A stretch of 64,000 bases of DNA from Mauremys mutica (GCF_020497125.1 NC_059072.1:271418045-271482044), one strand, 5' to 3'; counted from the stretch's first letter, positions 34,590-45,654 are shown. The notes: generated by a model from the sequence alone, not told the origin. Numbers and translations: made by a program.

Positions 34590-36000
34590 ATTGAGGAAGT
34601 CATGGCCTGTGCTTTGGCTGAGAGCTAAATCTTCTCTTCTGTCCCACAGAGTAGATTCCCAGGAAGTGTAATGTGATCTGGGAATCCTTCAAGGTGTGAA
34701 GAGAAGATTCTATCTTCTCCACAAAGAGCTTAAGCCCTTCAAATAGGAGATCTTCCACTGTCATCTGCAGCTCTTTGGGCAACCAAGAAAGATGTAGCCA
34801 AGAAGCCTGCCTCATTACCACTGCTGTGGAGACCAAGCAGACCACTGTATCAACTACATCCAGTGCTGTCTGTAGCACTCTTCTGGCTACTAACTGACCC
34901 TCTCTGACAACTGCCAGAAACTGTTCCTTTTGTGTCTCCGATAAATGTCCCAGAAATGCACTAAGTTTCCCATAATTAATAAGATCATATTTGGCCATGA
35001 CAGGTTCATTGTTTACTACTCTAAACTACAATGTGCTGACGAATACACCTTCTTCCGAAAGAGATCTAGCTTTTTCCAATCCTTATCATATGGGGTCAAC
35101 TTGGCATGCTGTGGCTTGCCTCATGCATTAACCACATCCACTATGATGGAGCTGGGTTGCGGATGCTGAAACACAAAGTCTGCCTCTTTGGGAGGGATGA
35201 AGCATTTTTTTTTGTTGACTATCTTGCAGGTTGGTGTAATGGAGGTTGTTGTCTACCAGTTGATTTTGGCAGGATCTAGAATCACCTCATTAATTGGGAG
35301 GGCAATTCTGAACGAGGAGGTAGTGTGCAGAATATCCACCGGCTTGTCATGTGTATCTGCCACCTCCTGTAAGAGAATCTGCAGCTCATCCACCACCCTC
35401 TTAGTAAGGTCTTGGAAGTTCTTGAAATCATCAACTAGTGATAGAGAGGGGAAAGACATTAAAGCCTCATCTGGCAAAGATGAGAAGTTTGCTAGAGGGG
35501 TAGCTTCCCCTTCAAGCCCTTCCTCCTGTTACTCAAAAGTTTCCTCCTCTGGTTCAGGGGCTCTGGACAGTGGCTGGCATCTCTAGTGCAGCATAGCTCA
35601 TAGCAGAGGCACTCTGATGCTTCTGGGTACCACGCTTCGGAGCCGTTGGTAGCAAGGTGGCTGATCACACTAGGAAAACCCTCTGGCTGGCCAATGATTC
35701 AGTCTAGGGGCTTGGAGCCCTTTTTCTAGAGCCTTTACAGGGGGAATCTGCTGGCCTTTTCTGTGACTCTACCCCCTTTGAAATTGAAGGCTCTGGGGAT
35801 GATCCAGGGTCAGCACCAGTGTCTCCTTAACTTCAGCTCCCGGTTCTTGTGAGACCTTGGCTTTAGCTGGTAGCAGAGGGAGCACTTCCCAGACACCGGA
35901 CACAGTGAGAGTGTCTGTCCATTACAGGAATTGACTCCTTGCAGGAGAGTCACCTCTTGAAGCCAGAGGGAACTTGGTATGCCCTTGGCAGGAGGGGGAG
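34590..36000 (-). pseudogene. DIRS gag-like ORF remnant
   Basis: Minus-strand frames give MPDEALMSFPSLSLVDDFKN then ALPINEVILDPAKINW (35477-35253), and MAKYDLINYGKLSAFLGHLS, EGQLVARRVLQTALDVVDTV, VVMRQASWLHLSWLPKELQM then VEDLLFEGLKLFVEK (34998-34600). These match the N-terminal structural ORF of vertebrate DIRS elements (AKYDxVNYGKxSAF, AxVMRRASWLxLSGFP, VEDLPFDGxxLF). It is broken by several frameshifts between blocks. Confidence 0.8.
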
Positions 36001-36265
36001 GCTATCACCCTCTAGGCATGAGGAATGCAGAAGAAAGTACTTCTTTTCTTTTTTTTTTCTTAAACTGAAAGAACTTAGCAAGTCTTCAAAATGCCCCTGG
36101 GAGGGATGGCAATTTCCCCAGGCAGGGCAGGAAACAAGCTGAAGTTCTTTTTCGTCTTTTCTTTTTTTCTTTTTCACCCCAAAATCATAAAAAGGAAACA
36201 TTAACTATTAAGGAGAACAAAAGAAACAAAACCAACTCCTACTTATGCTAATGACACAGATAAGG

Positions 36266-36470
36266 TAGTGACAACTGCTTGCTCAGTTCCAGATCAAAGG
36301 CGGTTGAGAAGGAACTGCAGGGGATTCATCCATGCAATGCTAGACAACCTTGAGGCAGACCAGAAGGGAGGGAAAGCACATTGCTACGTAAAATCTCCTA
36401 TTAGAGGCACAGGGGCACAGACACACCTACAGTGGAGCACTTATCAAGACACTACTCGAAGAAGAAAATA
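36266..36470. repeat. DIRS right inverted terminal repeat
   Basis: gagaaggaactgcaggggat, gcaatgctagacaaccttga, gaggcacaggggcacagaca and ctacagtggagcac are the complement, in order, of the left terminus at 28904-29165. It ends at ctcgaagaagaa, shorter than the left end by the gttac-containing extremity. Confidence 0.83.
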
Positions 36471-37062
36471 ATACATCTAAAGTCGTCCATGTATTTTTGA
36501 TCAGCTAACATAGCTGCCTTATTAAAGGAAATAATGGCAGTCAGCCTATGGGCTTGTCTATGCTTGGAAATTTTCTGAAATCACTATTCTGGAATAGTTA
36601 TTTGAGTATAAACCCTGTGTGGACACTCTTATTTGGAAGTGGATTAAGTTAAACCAGGAAAAGGCAATCTTAGGGCTGGTCCACACTAGCTCTTTAAATC
36701 GAATTTAGCAGCGTTAAATCGAATTAAGCGTGCACCCGTCCACACCAGGAAGCCATTTAATTCGACATAGAGGGCTCCTTAGTTCGACTTCGGTACTCCA
36801 CTTCGACAAGGGGAGTAGCGCTAAATTCGACATGGCTATGTCGAATTAGGCTAGGTGTGGATGCTAATCGATCTTAGTAGCTCCGGGAGCTATCCCACAG
36901 TGCAACACTCTGTTGACGCTCTGGACGCCAGTCGGAGCTTGGATGCTCTGACCAGCCACACAGGAAATGCCCCGGGAAAATTTGAATTCCTTTTCCTGTC
37001 TGGACAGTTTGAATCCCATTTCCTGGTTGCTCATCGGGGCGAGCTCAGCAGCACCGGCAACG

Positions 37063-37607
37063 ATGCAGAGCTCTCCAGCAGAGGAGTCCAGGCAATCTCA
37101 GACTAGAAAGAGGTCCCCAGCATGGACTGACCGGGAAGTCTCAGATCTGATTGCTGTGTGGGGCGATGTGTCTGTGCTTTCGGAGCTGCGCTCCAGCAAA
37201 CGGAATGCAAAGACCTTCGAGAAGGTCTCCAAAGCCATGAGAGACAGAGGATACAGCCGGGATACAACGCAGTGCCGCGTGAAAGTCAAGGAGCTGAGAC
37301 AAGGCTACCAGAGCGGCAAACGGATGCTCCGGAGCCCAGCCCCAGACATGCCGCTTCTACGAGGCACTGCATGCCATTCTCGGTGGGTCTGCCACCACTG
37401 CCCCACCAGTGTGCGTGGACTCTGAGGATGGGATAGTGTCGACGGACTGTTCCTCGGAGATGTTCGCGGACGGGGAAGATGAGGAGGACGAGGCAGTCGA
37501 CGGCGCTTTCCCCGACAGCCAGGATCTCTTCCTCACCCTCACTGAGATCCCCTACCAACCCTCCCCAGCCGTTACCACGGACCCTGAATCGGGAGAAGGA
37601 TCAGTCC
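37063..37607 (+). pseudogene. Harbinger Myb/SANT-like protein, exon 1 (one frameshift)
   Basis: The start at 37063 gives MQSSPAEESRQSQTRKRSPA then WTDREVSDLIAVWGD, the first helix of a Myb/SANT (MADF-like) DNA-binding domain. Further conserved tryptophan/aromatic helices follow through SKAMRDRGYSRDTTQCRVKV then KELRQGYQSGK. A frame change near 37320-37350 moves the reading to CRFYEALHAILGG, an acidic tract (MFADGEDEEDEAVDGAFPD) and DLFLTLTEIPYQPSPAVTT. A donor (gtaagtgc) at 37608 ends the exon in phase 1. These proteins bind the transposon ends and bring the nuclease to the nucleus. An in-frame ATG also exists upstream at 36967, but 37063 matches the family start. Confidence 0.85.
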
Positions 37608-37698
37608 GTAAGTGCTTTAAACAAGTTAACATTTATTTATTAAAAGCAGCTAAGACCAACGAGTTAACATTTTTTTAGTAACTAAACAGGGAGAGACA

Positions 37699-37995
37699 TT
37701 AGGAGAACAGAAGGTCTACATACAGGGGGATGGAACTTTTATCTTCATAAGAGATCTCCAGGAAACTCTCCTGGAGGTAATCTGAAAGTCTATGCAGGAG
37801 GTTCCTTGGCAGAGCTAGCTTATCGTGTGCCCCGAGGTAGCACACTTTGCCTAGCCATGCTATAAGCTGGAACTCCGGGACCATTGCCCTCACGAGCATG
37901 GCAGAGTAGGCCCCTGGGTTGTGGTGGCTTTCTTCCAGCATGCGCGCTCTCTCTGCCCATGAGACTCTCCTCAGGGTGATCTCTCTCGCACACTC
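37699..37995 (-). CDS. Antisense open exon within the Myb intron, function unknown
   Basis: On the minus strand, after an acceptor-like tctaatttcatgcag, 98 codons are open to a stop: ECAREITLRRVSWAERARML, EESHHNPGAYSAMLVRAMVP, then LGKVCYLGAHDKLALPRNLL and ending YEDKSSIPLYVDLLFS. The composition is protein-like (amphipathic, varied) and not low-complexity. A possible upstream exon at 38339-38243 (FSECAFIAWGIGLQIREPLQ, then ERRIRVAARHG with donor gtaagc) lies on the same strand, but the phases do not join cleanly. I recognise no domain. It may be a downstream exon of the transposon's minus-strand gene or an accessory protein. Confidence 0.5.
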   Translation of the reverse strand, partial: ECAREITLRRVSWAERARMLEESHHNPGAYSAMLVRAMVPEFQLIAWLGKVCYLGAHDKLALPRNLLHRLSDYLQESFLEISYEDKSSIPLYVDLLFS

Positions 37996-38470
37996 CTGCA
38001 TGAAATTAGAGTAATTGTGGTACTATTAGTAATGGGAGTGCTTAACTGTTCCTTTGCATAACAAGAAGCCTCACTTAACAGCCACGTGCTGCAGTCTACA
38101 GAGTGGCAGCATACAGGGATCTTTCCCAGTGAACAGCCGCGAGGGGGTGCAACAGGGGCCGAGTTTATGCTTTCAGGATTGCCTGCATCAAGAGGACAGA
38201 GCTGTACATTCACTTCTATGAATCCAAAAGTGTTTGGCTTACCATGCCTTGCTGCTACACGAATTCTTCTTTCCTGCAAAGGTTCTCTGATCTGCAGCCC
38301 AATACCCCAGGCAATGAAAGCGCATTCAGAGAACTCGAACTTTCCATTAGTGAGTGCGCATGAGACAGGTGCTGTGCATACTCTTGTTCACAGACACCGA
38401 GTAGACTATGTTTCTTTGTTTAAAAAATGTATCATTGTAAGAAATTCACTACCTTTTTGACATCACACAG

Positions 38471-38907
38471 GTGCAACTGTATCACGACCTGATCCACCAT
38501 GCCCCTCACAGATGATGGCGCAAACTAGAAGGCGTAAGAAAAAGACAAGGGACGAGATGTTTGCTGAACTTATGGGCTGCTCCAGAGCCGAGGCGGACCA
38601 GCAGAGCCAGTGGAGGGAGAACCTCACTCAGCAGCACCGCTCACTCTGCGAACGGGAGGACAGGTGGCGTCAGGAGGACCAGCAGGCGACTCAAACGCTG
38701 CTTGGACTAATGAGGGAGCAAACGGACACGCTCAGGTGCCTTGTCGATGTTCTGCAGGACTGCAGGCAGGAAGACAGAGCCCCCCTGCACTGTATCTGCA
38801 ACCGCCCACCCCCGCCTCAAACTCCAATCTCCCCCTCATCAAAAATAACAAGAAGGAGGATCACCAGGGGCCGTGAAAAATGTCACTGCACCACAGGACA
38901 GTGTTAA
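38471..38907 (+). pseudogene. Harbinger Myb/SANT-like protein, exon 2
   Basis: Preceded by ttttttgacatcacacag. Joining the single exon-1 base C to GT forms an Arg codon and continues in frame: RATVSRPDPPCPSQMMAQTR then RKKKTRDEMFAELMGCSRAE, to a stop at 38905-38907. The exon has a basic cluster (RRRKKKTRDEM), then a Gln/Glu-rich helical, probably coiled-coil, stretch (QSQWRENLTQQHRSLCERED) and an Arg-rich tail. Exon 2 is fully open. The clean phase match supports the splice sites. Confidence 0.82.
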
Positions 38908-39685
38908 ATTACCCAAAAGCTATCAGTCACTACATTTTGAAAAGTCCTTCCCTTACTGTGTTGTTGATTATTAAAAGTAGTTTTCTGTTACTTACTTTTT
39001 CCGTCATGGTTTTTTACACAACGCTGTGTTAGATGTCTTGGGTGGGTCATTGGGTGGTTGAGGGGGTAGTGTAATGCATAGGACAGTCACCTTTAGCAGG
39101 GTACAGAGACGGGGGCTGGATCAGCAGCATGTCACACACACAGTGCAGTCAGTAGGCGGTTAGCTGGTATGGGAGGTGGTTTGCAGGTTTTCTGTCGTTG
39201 GGGGTGGTGCGTGCATTTGTAGCGGGGGAGGGGGGTTACAGATGTCATGCAACAGTCCCTGTAATGGACCGCAGAGCCACGCAGCAGAGGAATCTGTAGC
39301 CGTCCTCCCCCGCAACAAGGCCACATAGCCCCCGCACACAGAGTCCAAAAAAGGAGGGATGGCAGGATCCGTTGAAACAACCAGTCCGGCACTGCTGACC
39401 GGTCTGGGAGCGGGAGCATGTCAAACCTCGACTTTAGAGGCGGTCTTTACATGACCACACACCCTACCCAGCACAGTGTGCATCCCAGTTTCAACCCTTT
39501 AACGCAAAGGCATCAATAAAGACACTGTTGTAAAGCTACAGTGGAGCACGTACTTTAATTTTTAAATGTGTGTTAGAAGTTGGGGAAGCGGGGTGGACGG
39601 GGTATGTAACTGCAGAGGCTAGTCAACAGTAACTTGGTTCAGGGGCAGGTTCAGCTTCTCTGTGAAGAAACTGAACAGTCACAGT

Positions 39686-39969
39686 TCACGCTGCTCGCTG
39701 GTACTTGAAGACTTCCTTGTCGCTGTGCAAGGTGCCTGCATAGGGCGTGACGAGCCAGGGCATTAGTGGGTAGGCTGGGTCCCCTAAGATCAGTATGGGC
39801 ATCTGCACATCCCAAGCGTTATTTTGTGGTCCGGGAAGAAATTACCTTCCTGCAGGCATCTAAGCAGACCAGAGTTCCTGAAAACACGCGCGTCATGAAC
39901 TTTGCCTGGCCACCCGACGTTGATGTTGGTAAAACGTCCCCCATGGTCCACCACTGCTCGCAGCACCAT
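39686..39969 (-). pseudogene. HARBI1-like DDE nuclease fragment
   Basis: Reads MVLRAVVDHGGRFTNINVGW then PGKVHDARVFRNSGLL, and after a frameshift MPILILGDPAYPLMPWLVTP then EVFKYQRAA and stop. These match the Harbinger nuclease segment spanning the second catalytic Asp region (VDHxGRFTxIxVGWPGxxHDxRVFRNS) and the GDxAYPLxPWL block. The first Asp block (DGTHIPI) upstream and the final catalytic Glu block (ECAFGRLKGRW) downstream are not found, so the domain is gutted. Confidence 0.85.
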
Positions 39970-40617
39970 TGAAAATTAGCCTAATTTCTCATCAGCTGAC
40001 TGCGGAAGAGGTGGACGATAAGTTGCGAGGAGCTGACAGCGGCCACAACTGCAGCGGGATCCGTGCTCGCAGTGCTGTGGCGCCAGCGCTGTCACTAAGA
40101 AGAAAAGTGCACGAACAGATTGCCAGCTGGCGCTTTCAGGGAGGGATGCTGGGCGTGATTGACGGTTCAATGATGACAGTTACCCAAAACCACCCTCCAC
40201 ACAATTTCCCCCCCCCTCAGCATGCATTGGTGGGAAATCCCAGCATTCCAATGGGTGGCGGGGAGTGCGAGAACTGTGGGATAGCTTCCCACAGTGCACC
40301 GCTTCCAAAGTCGACGCTTCGCCCGTTACTGTGGACTCACACAGTCGAATTAGTGTATTTATTGTGGATACACAACTTCGACTTCATTAGGTCAATTCCA
40401 GAAATTCGAATTAAGATGAATCGAAATAGTCTTGTAGTGTAGATGTACCCTTAGTCCAGAATAAGAGTGTCCACATGAAATGTTATACTGAAATAACAAT
40501 TCCAGAAAAAAAGTACTGGAATAGCTAGTTTGGCAAATTTCCAAGTGTACATGACCTCTGAGGTGCTTTGTACTGCACAGTAACCATCATCCTAGTAATT
40601 TCTATTGTGTGCCATTC

Positions 40618-40831
40618 TAGGCCTTGTCTACACTACCAGGATAAGTCGACCTAAATTACACTACTCCAGCTATGTGAATAATGTAACTGGAGTCAAAGTA
40701 GTTTAAGTCAACTTACTGCAGCGTCTTCACTGCGCTGTCGTCCGTCGACTTACCTTACTCCTCTTGGGGAGATGGAGTACCAGAGTCAACAGAGAGCACT
40801 CTCCCAGATAGTGAGGACAAGCCCTTAGACA
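40618..40831. mobile_element. Second Harbinger-type MITE
   Basis: Starts ggccttgtctacactaccag and ends with the complement of gggcttgtcctcactatctg, with inner text (taagtcgacctaaattacac, ccgtcgacttaccttactcc) of a familiar reptile Harbinger MITE. It lies ~60 bp beyond the outer MITE. The target duplication is not clear. Confidence 0.75.
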
Positions 40832-43800
40832 CACTCGGATACAGACATACACACACAAACAAACAAACAAAAATCCAGCACGAAGAGAACCCATTAATCC
40901 TAAAATTATCTATCACCTCAATTTGTACAACTATGCTCCTAAGGAAATTATTTTAAAAAACAAAGACAATGCAACTTTTATTGAAGCAGTAGTATAACTA
41001 CCTAGTTCATTGAAGGAAATAGCATATTCCAAAGGTGCTGAAAATTCATGCTTTGAGGATTGTTTCTGGCACAGTGAATAAATTCTAATCACATGTAATG
41101 CTAATGCAAAAGCACAGTTATGACAACTTTCCAGTTTTACTGGATCTTCATAGCTCATTAGGGTTGCCTAGTTTCAAACCATGTTTATATTAAAAGTCTC
41201 AAAAGAAACAGTTGGCTTTACTTTAGGTCTTCCGTTGTACAATTTCTTTTTCTGAATGAGATAAACTATATTAGCTCACAGAATTCTTAAAAAATTCTAC
41301 CTGTGTACCACCAGAAGGTAGAGTATGTTCCCTTATCAACTGTCACAGAGAATGTTATTTATTCTTATGATCAATATTATTTCCATACACTCTATGGTAA
41401 ATTTGGGGAATTACACTTAGTTTTATCAGCTTGACAATCCAAATGGGGAAGCTGAATTTGAAGAATTCGTTTTACTAGAAAGGTATCATAAAAACTAGTG
41501 GTTTTGACAACTAATTACGACTGCTACAACAGTTCCTTTGCTATCTGTGTGTATGTTTCTCAGAAGTACATTCCTGAATTCTGGCCACAGATTCAGCTGT
41601 TCATACACAGCAGAGGATCAGGATAAGCTAGAACAAGCAAGCCTCTTTGCAAAATGAGCCCCACAAAGAGCAAGACAATTGGCCAGGGTGATGGCAGTGT
41701 TCTGTCAATATCTAGACTTTGTGCTAGTGAAAACAAGGTATGTCAAACGTCTAATGCAGTCATCTCAGAAAAAGAGGGGAAATTTATTGGCCACACAGTT
41801 CTCTCCCCTTCACCCTAGCAATCTTTGAGTTCCTATGCTGCAAAGGAAAGAAGAAATCAAGAGGAAAATAACAATTTTACAATTCACATTAAAAATGTGT
41901 TTTAGTAATTGTGGGCTCCACTGTAGGAAAAAACTAAGGTTGAGCTTTGAGACAATTAGTTCACTTAAACTAGGTGATTTGGGTAAATGACATGTTAAAG
42001 ATTGAGAAAATATTTTTACTATATTAGAAAGTAACTAAACCTCAGACAACTACAAATCTAAACTGGGTACAACATCATCTCACTCTTCTTACAATCTTCT
42101 CTAAATCTTTTAACAACTTTAATAATTCTACTGCACCTTTAGTTAATGGTGTGATGAAACTGAGATATATTAATTAGCATAAACAAGTACTTAAGCATTT
42201 ACTGAGGATAGCTGGGGGAAAAAGCAAATATCCTGGGAAAACAATACAAATAACTTGAAGATATAAAATTTTCAAGCCTAGTTAGTCTCACACAAGGCAG
42301 TCTGCTTCTTGTCTAGGATACTAAAAATATTTCTTTCTTGAAATAAGCAAAAAGGCCGTAAAAACAAAGGTCAAACAACTATGCCATTATTTAGGACAGA
42401 AAGCCTTGGAGACACAAATCTGACATCTCGTTTATTCTTCAACATGATGCTCCAGCATACAGGCAACCCAAAGCAGCCCCTGGAGACATGGAGATTACCC
42501 GATAATTTCAGGACTGGATCCTGACACAATGCTGCTGACATGTTCAATATCTGTCCTCACATGGGATCAACTCTACCACATATCACATATCACAGGGGAG
42601 CTTTCACAATCCATGCTATATTATTTGACTGACTTGATTTTTTTCTCAGGTAATTTATGAAATATTATCACAAAATGACAGGTAGGTTATGGTGAAGGAA
42701 TATGAAGCAGATGATAAACTTCAATATCAAACTTGAATATCATTACCCACAAAACAAAAGAAGGGCATTCAGCTAATAAAGGTCAAATAAAGGAATCAAC
42801 ATAAATTGCTGTGTAATGCCAATTTCAGCAAATGCACTGACATAGGTAGTTTGATAGAAATTTTTTTGCTTATTCTTAACATTGAAATTCCCTGCAGTAG
42901 ATAATACTGAGACTGCTTTTTAATGGCCTTTTCTAGTGTCAGGATATACTGCGAGATAACAAAAGAATTCTTGATTAATAATAAATCAATATAAGTGGCC
43001 TAACAATCCCAGAAGCATTAGCCTCAATTCATCAACCTAGTTTACCTAATGCTGTTTATCCTAAAGGTATCTGAATGAAGTTACTGCAGTTTTTAATTGA
43101 TAACATGTGACCAATGGCTGATTCTTTCAGGCTACAATGTTTATAGTTCCTAAATGTTTAACAATAATTCCAAGGAGCTTGGATTGCCATAAGGAAAACT
43201 GTATTGTATCAGCTATACATGTTTTCAACAGTACGAAGTCCTGGAAAATTTAACATTATTCCCACAAGGGGAATGGGGCTATGCTCTTGTCTCATTTACA
43301 CCAGTTTTACATTATGAAACTACTTTGCATCTGTGTCAGAGGAAGAATCAGACCCAAATGACACTACTACACAAGGCTTTTATAATATTAAATATTATAT
43401 TGAATGCATTTTCAGAAAATAGATGTTGCAGAGTTATTGACCCATACTGTTTTATTTCTCAGGACTGTAACTCTCAGCACTTTGACCGCTGTGTGCATGT
43501 GTCTGATTTGCATAACAGAATGTGAAAACATGACTACTTCTCAGAGTGCAGGGAACAGTAAATATGAGGAACAAGCAAAGAGTTATGGGTCAGTTATTCT
43601 ACAGTATTCCGTACTCTAAACATATTTGGCATCATACTGGGATGAAATTTTCTCAGCTAGTTAAACTACCTGTGCTGTAATATTATTTGTTTTTATGGGA
43701 AATTATATGTTTTCCAAGACTTCATATTCTATCAATAACTGTGCTGTGATTAATACTTCTGTTTAGTTTTGGTCCTCATCTCTCTAGCCATATGTCAATG

Positions 43801-44322
43801 ACAAATATGGCCACCTCAACTTTTGACCCTTTCCCCACCTGGGTAATGCATGATATTTAATGCAAGTCAGTTTAAAATGGGTACATTCTTCATGGGGAAA
43901 TAGAGGAACTAGGCTTTCTCTGAGTAACAAGAAGAAGATATTAAGCTGACTGGTTTTGAATGGAGTGATGTTCAAAAGTAGAGGGATATGGCTGAGGAGT
44001 TCTAATTGCAGTAGCCAATCAGAGTTCAAGGATGAGGAGTTAAAGACTGTTGCCAAATGTAAACCACAGACTTTGATTCCATGCATATTTACGAACTTTA
44101 CTACCGACAGACCCTCAAATTAGCCTATTGAAAAGTATATTTCTGTCCTCAAACTTTATTAGCCATACAACAAATACAAAAAAACACATTGTTAAATAGT
44201 ATGTGGTTTCCTTATATTAAATGGGATGGGACAAGTAAAGTTAATATATTCAAGCTGTCAGGCTTTGAATCAAAGTTTCCCATTTCTTTCTAATTAAAGT
44301 TCCTGTGTTTCCCATTACAATA
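40832..44322. other. Long intronic stretch, nothing recognised
   Basis: Uniformly AT-rich with only short meaningless frames on both strands. A small CA/CAAA run lies at 40848-40872. Near 43280-43330 a short piece resembles a reptile palindromic repeat (catttacaccagttttacat). No exon, RNA or element boundary seen. Confidence 0.5.
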
Positions 44323-44330
44323 TTCTATGG

Positions 44331-44664
44331 CAGGGTCAGCAACCTCTTGCACGTGGCTCGCCAGGGTAAGCACCCTGGCAGGCCGGACCAGCTTTTTTAC
44401 CTGCTACGTCGGCAGGTTTGGCCAATCACAACTCCCACTGGCTGCAGTTCACCGTCCCAGGCCAATGGGGGCTGCAGGAAGTGGTGCGGGCCAAGAGATG
44501 TGCTGGCCGTGGCTTCCCGCCACCCCCATTGGCCTGGGACATCGAACCACGGCCAGTGGGAGTCACGATTGGCCGAACCTGCCGACGCAGCAGGTAAACA
44601 AGCTGGCCTGGCCCGCCAGGGTGCTTACCCTGGTGAGCCACGTGCCAGAGGTTGCCGACTCCTG
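44331..44664. mobile_element. Full palindromic hAT-like MITE family B with exact 8-bp target duplication
   Basis: Starts cagggtcagcaacctcttgc and ends ccagaggttgccgactcctg, 334 bp like the copy at 22063. Flanking ttctatgg occurs at 44323-44330 and 44665-44672. The body is a near-palindrome around ccaagagatgtgctggccgt. Confidence 0.95.
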
Positions 44665-44672
44665 TTCTATGG

Positions 44673-45640
44673 TACTATAATGGACAACACATTAATAGTC
44701 CTCTTAAAGCAGTTTGGATTGAGACTGCTGTGAAAAGTGGTTGAATGAGTAGGGAATCCAGTTTTTGGTAGTGGATATCAAGATTTAATTTGTAGAATAA
44801 ATTATATGTACCTGCCAATTGGCATAACTAAAATGTAGTATTATAAGCCCTGATTCCCTCTCATTGGATCTATGAAGGGTTGCAGTCAGAGCCAGCAAGT
44901 ACAATGCATGTTGCTGAGGCTCCCTAGATCAAGTTTGCACTTACTTGAGAATAACTGTCAAGGCCAAAAATACAGAATAAAATAAGAGGCAACATAGGCG
45001 GCATGTTTAGGGATTAGCAAACCAGTCCATGCTTGTTTCACTCAATATTTTTGCATGATACTTCACTTTTGTTAAGTACAGTGTTCTTACATCATCCAAA
45101 GTTGTTTTTCTGCACAGGACAGAATGGCAATTTGTCTGTACTTTTTAAAAGAGAAGTTGTACTTTGAATTGTGTGTTCATTCATATGAACAAAATTATGA
45201 TCCAAGGACTCCTTACTGGCTAACATTAAATGTTATAAAGGCACTAATTGTAGTTGAGGGTTAGGGGAACCTAGGAGATATTTTTCCCACCCAAGAGTTC
45301 ACTTTCTCCACAATCAACCATTTTCCTGCCTGTATTCTAAATTCCATTCAGTACTTTGAATTATGCTTTGTTTTGGCTGTAAATGAATGGATGACTTGAA
45401 TGCATGTGTTTTCTTTAGTGTGGGATGAAATGGTTACTTGTACTACAGGAAATAGAGGATCAAACCCCAAACTCCTAATAAAGAGGTTTTGTTCAGTCTG
45501 GTTGTTAAACAGAGTCTGTTGTTCTTAGCTCCCTTTCAAGATCATATTGCAGTGATGATGAGAAAGAAACTCAAAAAAAAAAAGAGGAAAAAAGTGGAAT
45601 ACTTAAGCAAATATTGCACCATTTTCCACTCAGAATGCCT
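44673..45640. other. Intronic sequence, nothing recognised
   Basis: AT-rich. A poly-A rich tract lies at 45570-45592, just before the gag-like relic. Confidence 0.45.
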
Positions 45641-45654
45641 GAGAGAGTGACAGT

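Larger units (their letters stand above)
28904..36470 (-). mobile_element. DIRS-like tyrosine-recombinase retrotransposon, decayed, with nested insertions
   Basis: Read on the minus strand (right to left) the element carries a gag-like ORF (~36000-34590), reverse transcriptase (~34190-33350), RNase H-like region (~33200-32960) and a tyrosine recombinase (~32560-31641, continuing at 29373-29276 across a CR1). The ends are inverted repeats rather than LTRs: 28904-29165 and the complement of 36266-36470. An internal complementary region lies at 29174-29275. This combination is the definition of DIRS elements, which use a recombinase rather than an integrase. Removing the CR1 (29374-31640) leaves ~5.3 kb, a normal DIRS length. 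All ORFs contain stops or shifts, so the copy is dead. Confidence 0.88.
36673..40450. mobile_element. PIF/Harbinger DNA transposon, near full-length, degraded
   Basis: Terminal inverted repeats: gggctggtccacactagctc at the left, and the complement of ttgtagtgtagatgtaccc at the right. Both are followed inward by repeated tcgaatta motifs. The flanks are TTA at 36670-36672 and 40451-40453, the 3-bp duplication typical of this superfamily. It carries the two standard genes on opposite strands: a Myb/SANT DNA-binding protein (plus, two exons) and a HARBI1-like DDE nuclease (minus, only a fragment recognisable). The nuclease is broken, so this copy is not autonomous. Confidence 0.92.
36550..40558. 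mobile_element. Palindromic MITE (Harbinger-related) split by a Harbinger transposon
   Basis: Left arm 36550-36669 (gggcttgtctatgcttggaa, cactattctggaatagttat, tgtggacactcttatttgg) is matched by the complement of right arm 40454-40558 (ccagaataagagtgtccaca, aataacaattccag, aaatttccaagtgtacatga). Together they would be a ~225-bp MITE. The Harbinger element with its TTA duplication lies exactly between the arms. Confidence 0.82.

Noticed and set aside
40080..40200. Plus-strand text LGVIDGSMM resembling the DGTHI catalytic block of Harbinger nucleases
   Set aside because: The nuclease is encoded on the minus strand, the plus frame around it has no other nuclease motif, and the region belongs to the noncoding end of the element. 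Treated as coincidence.
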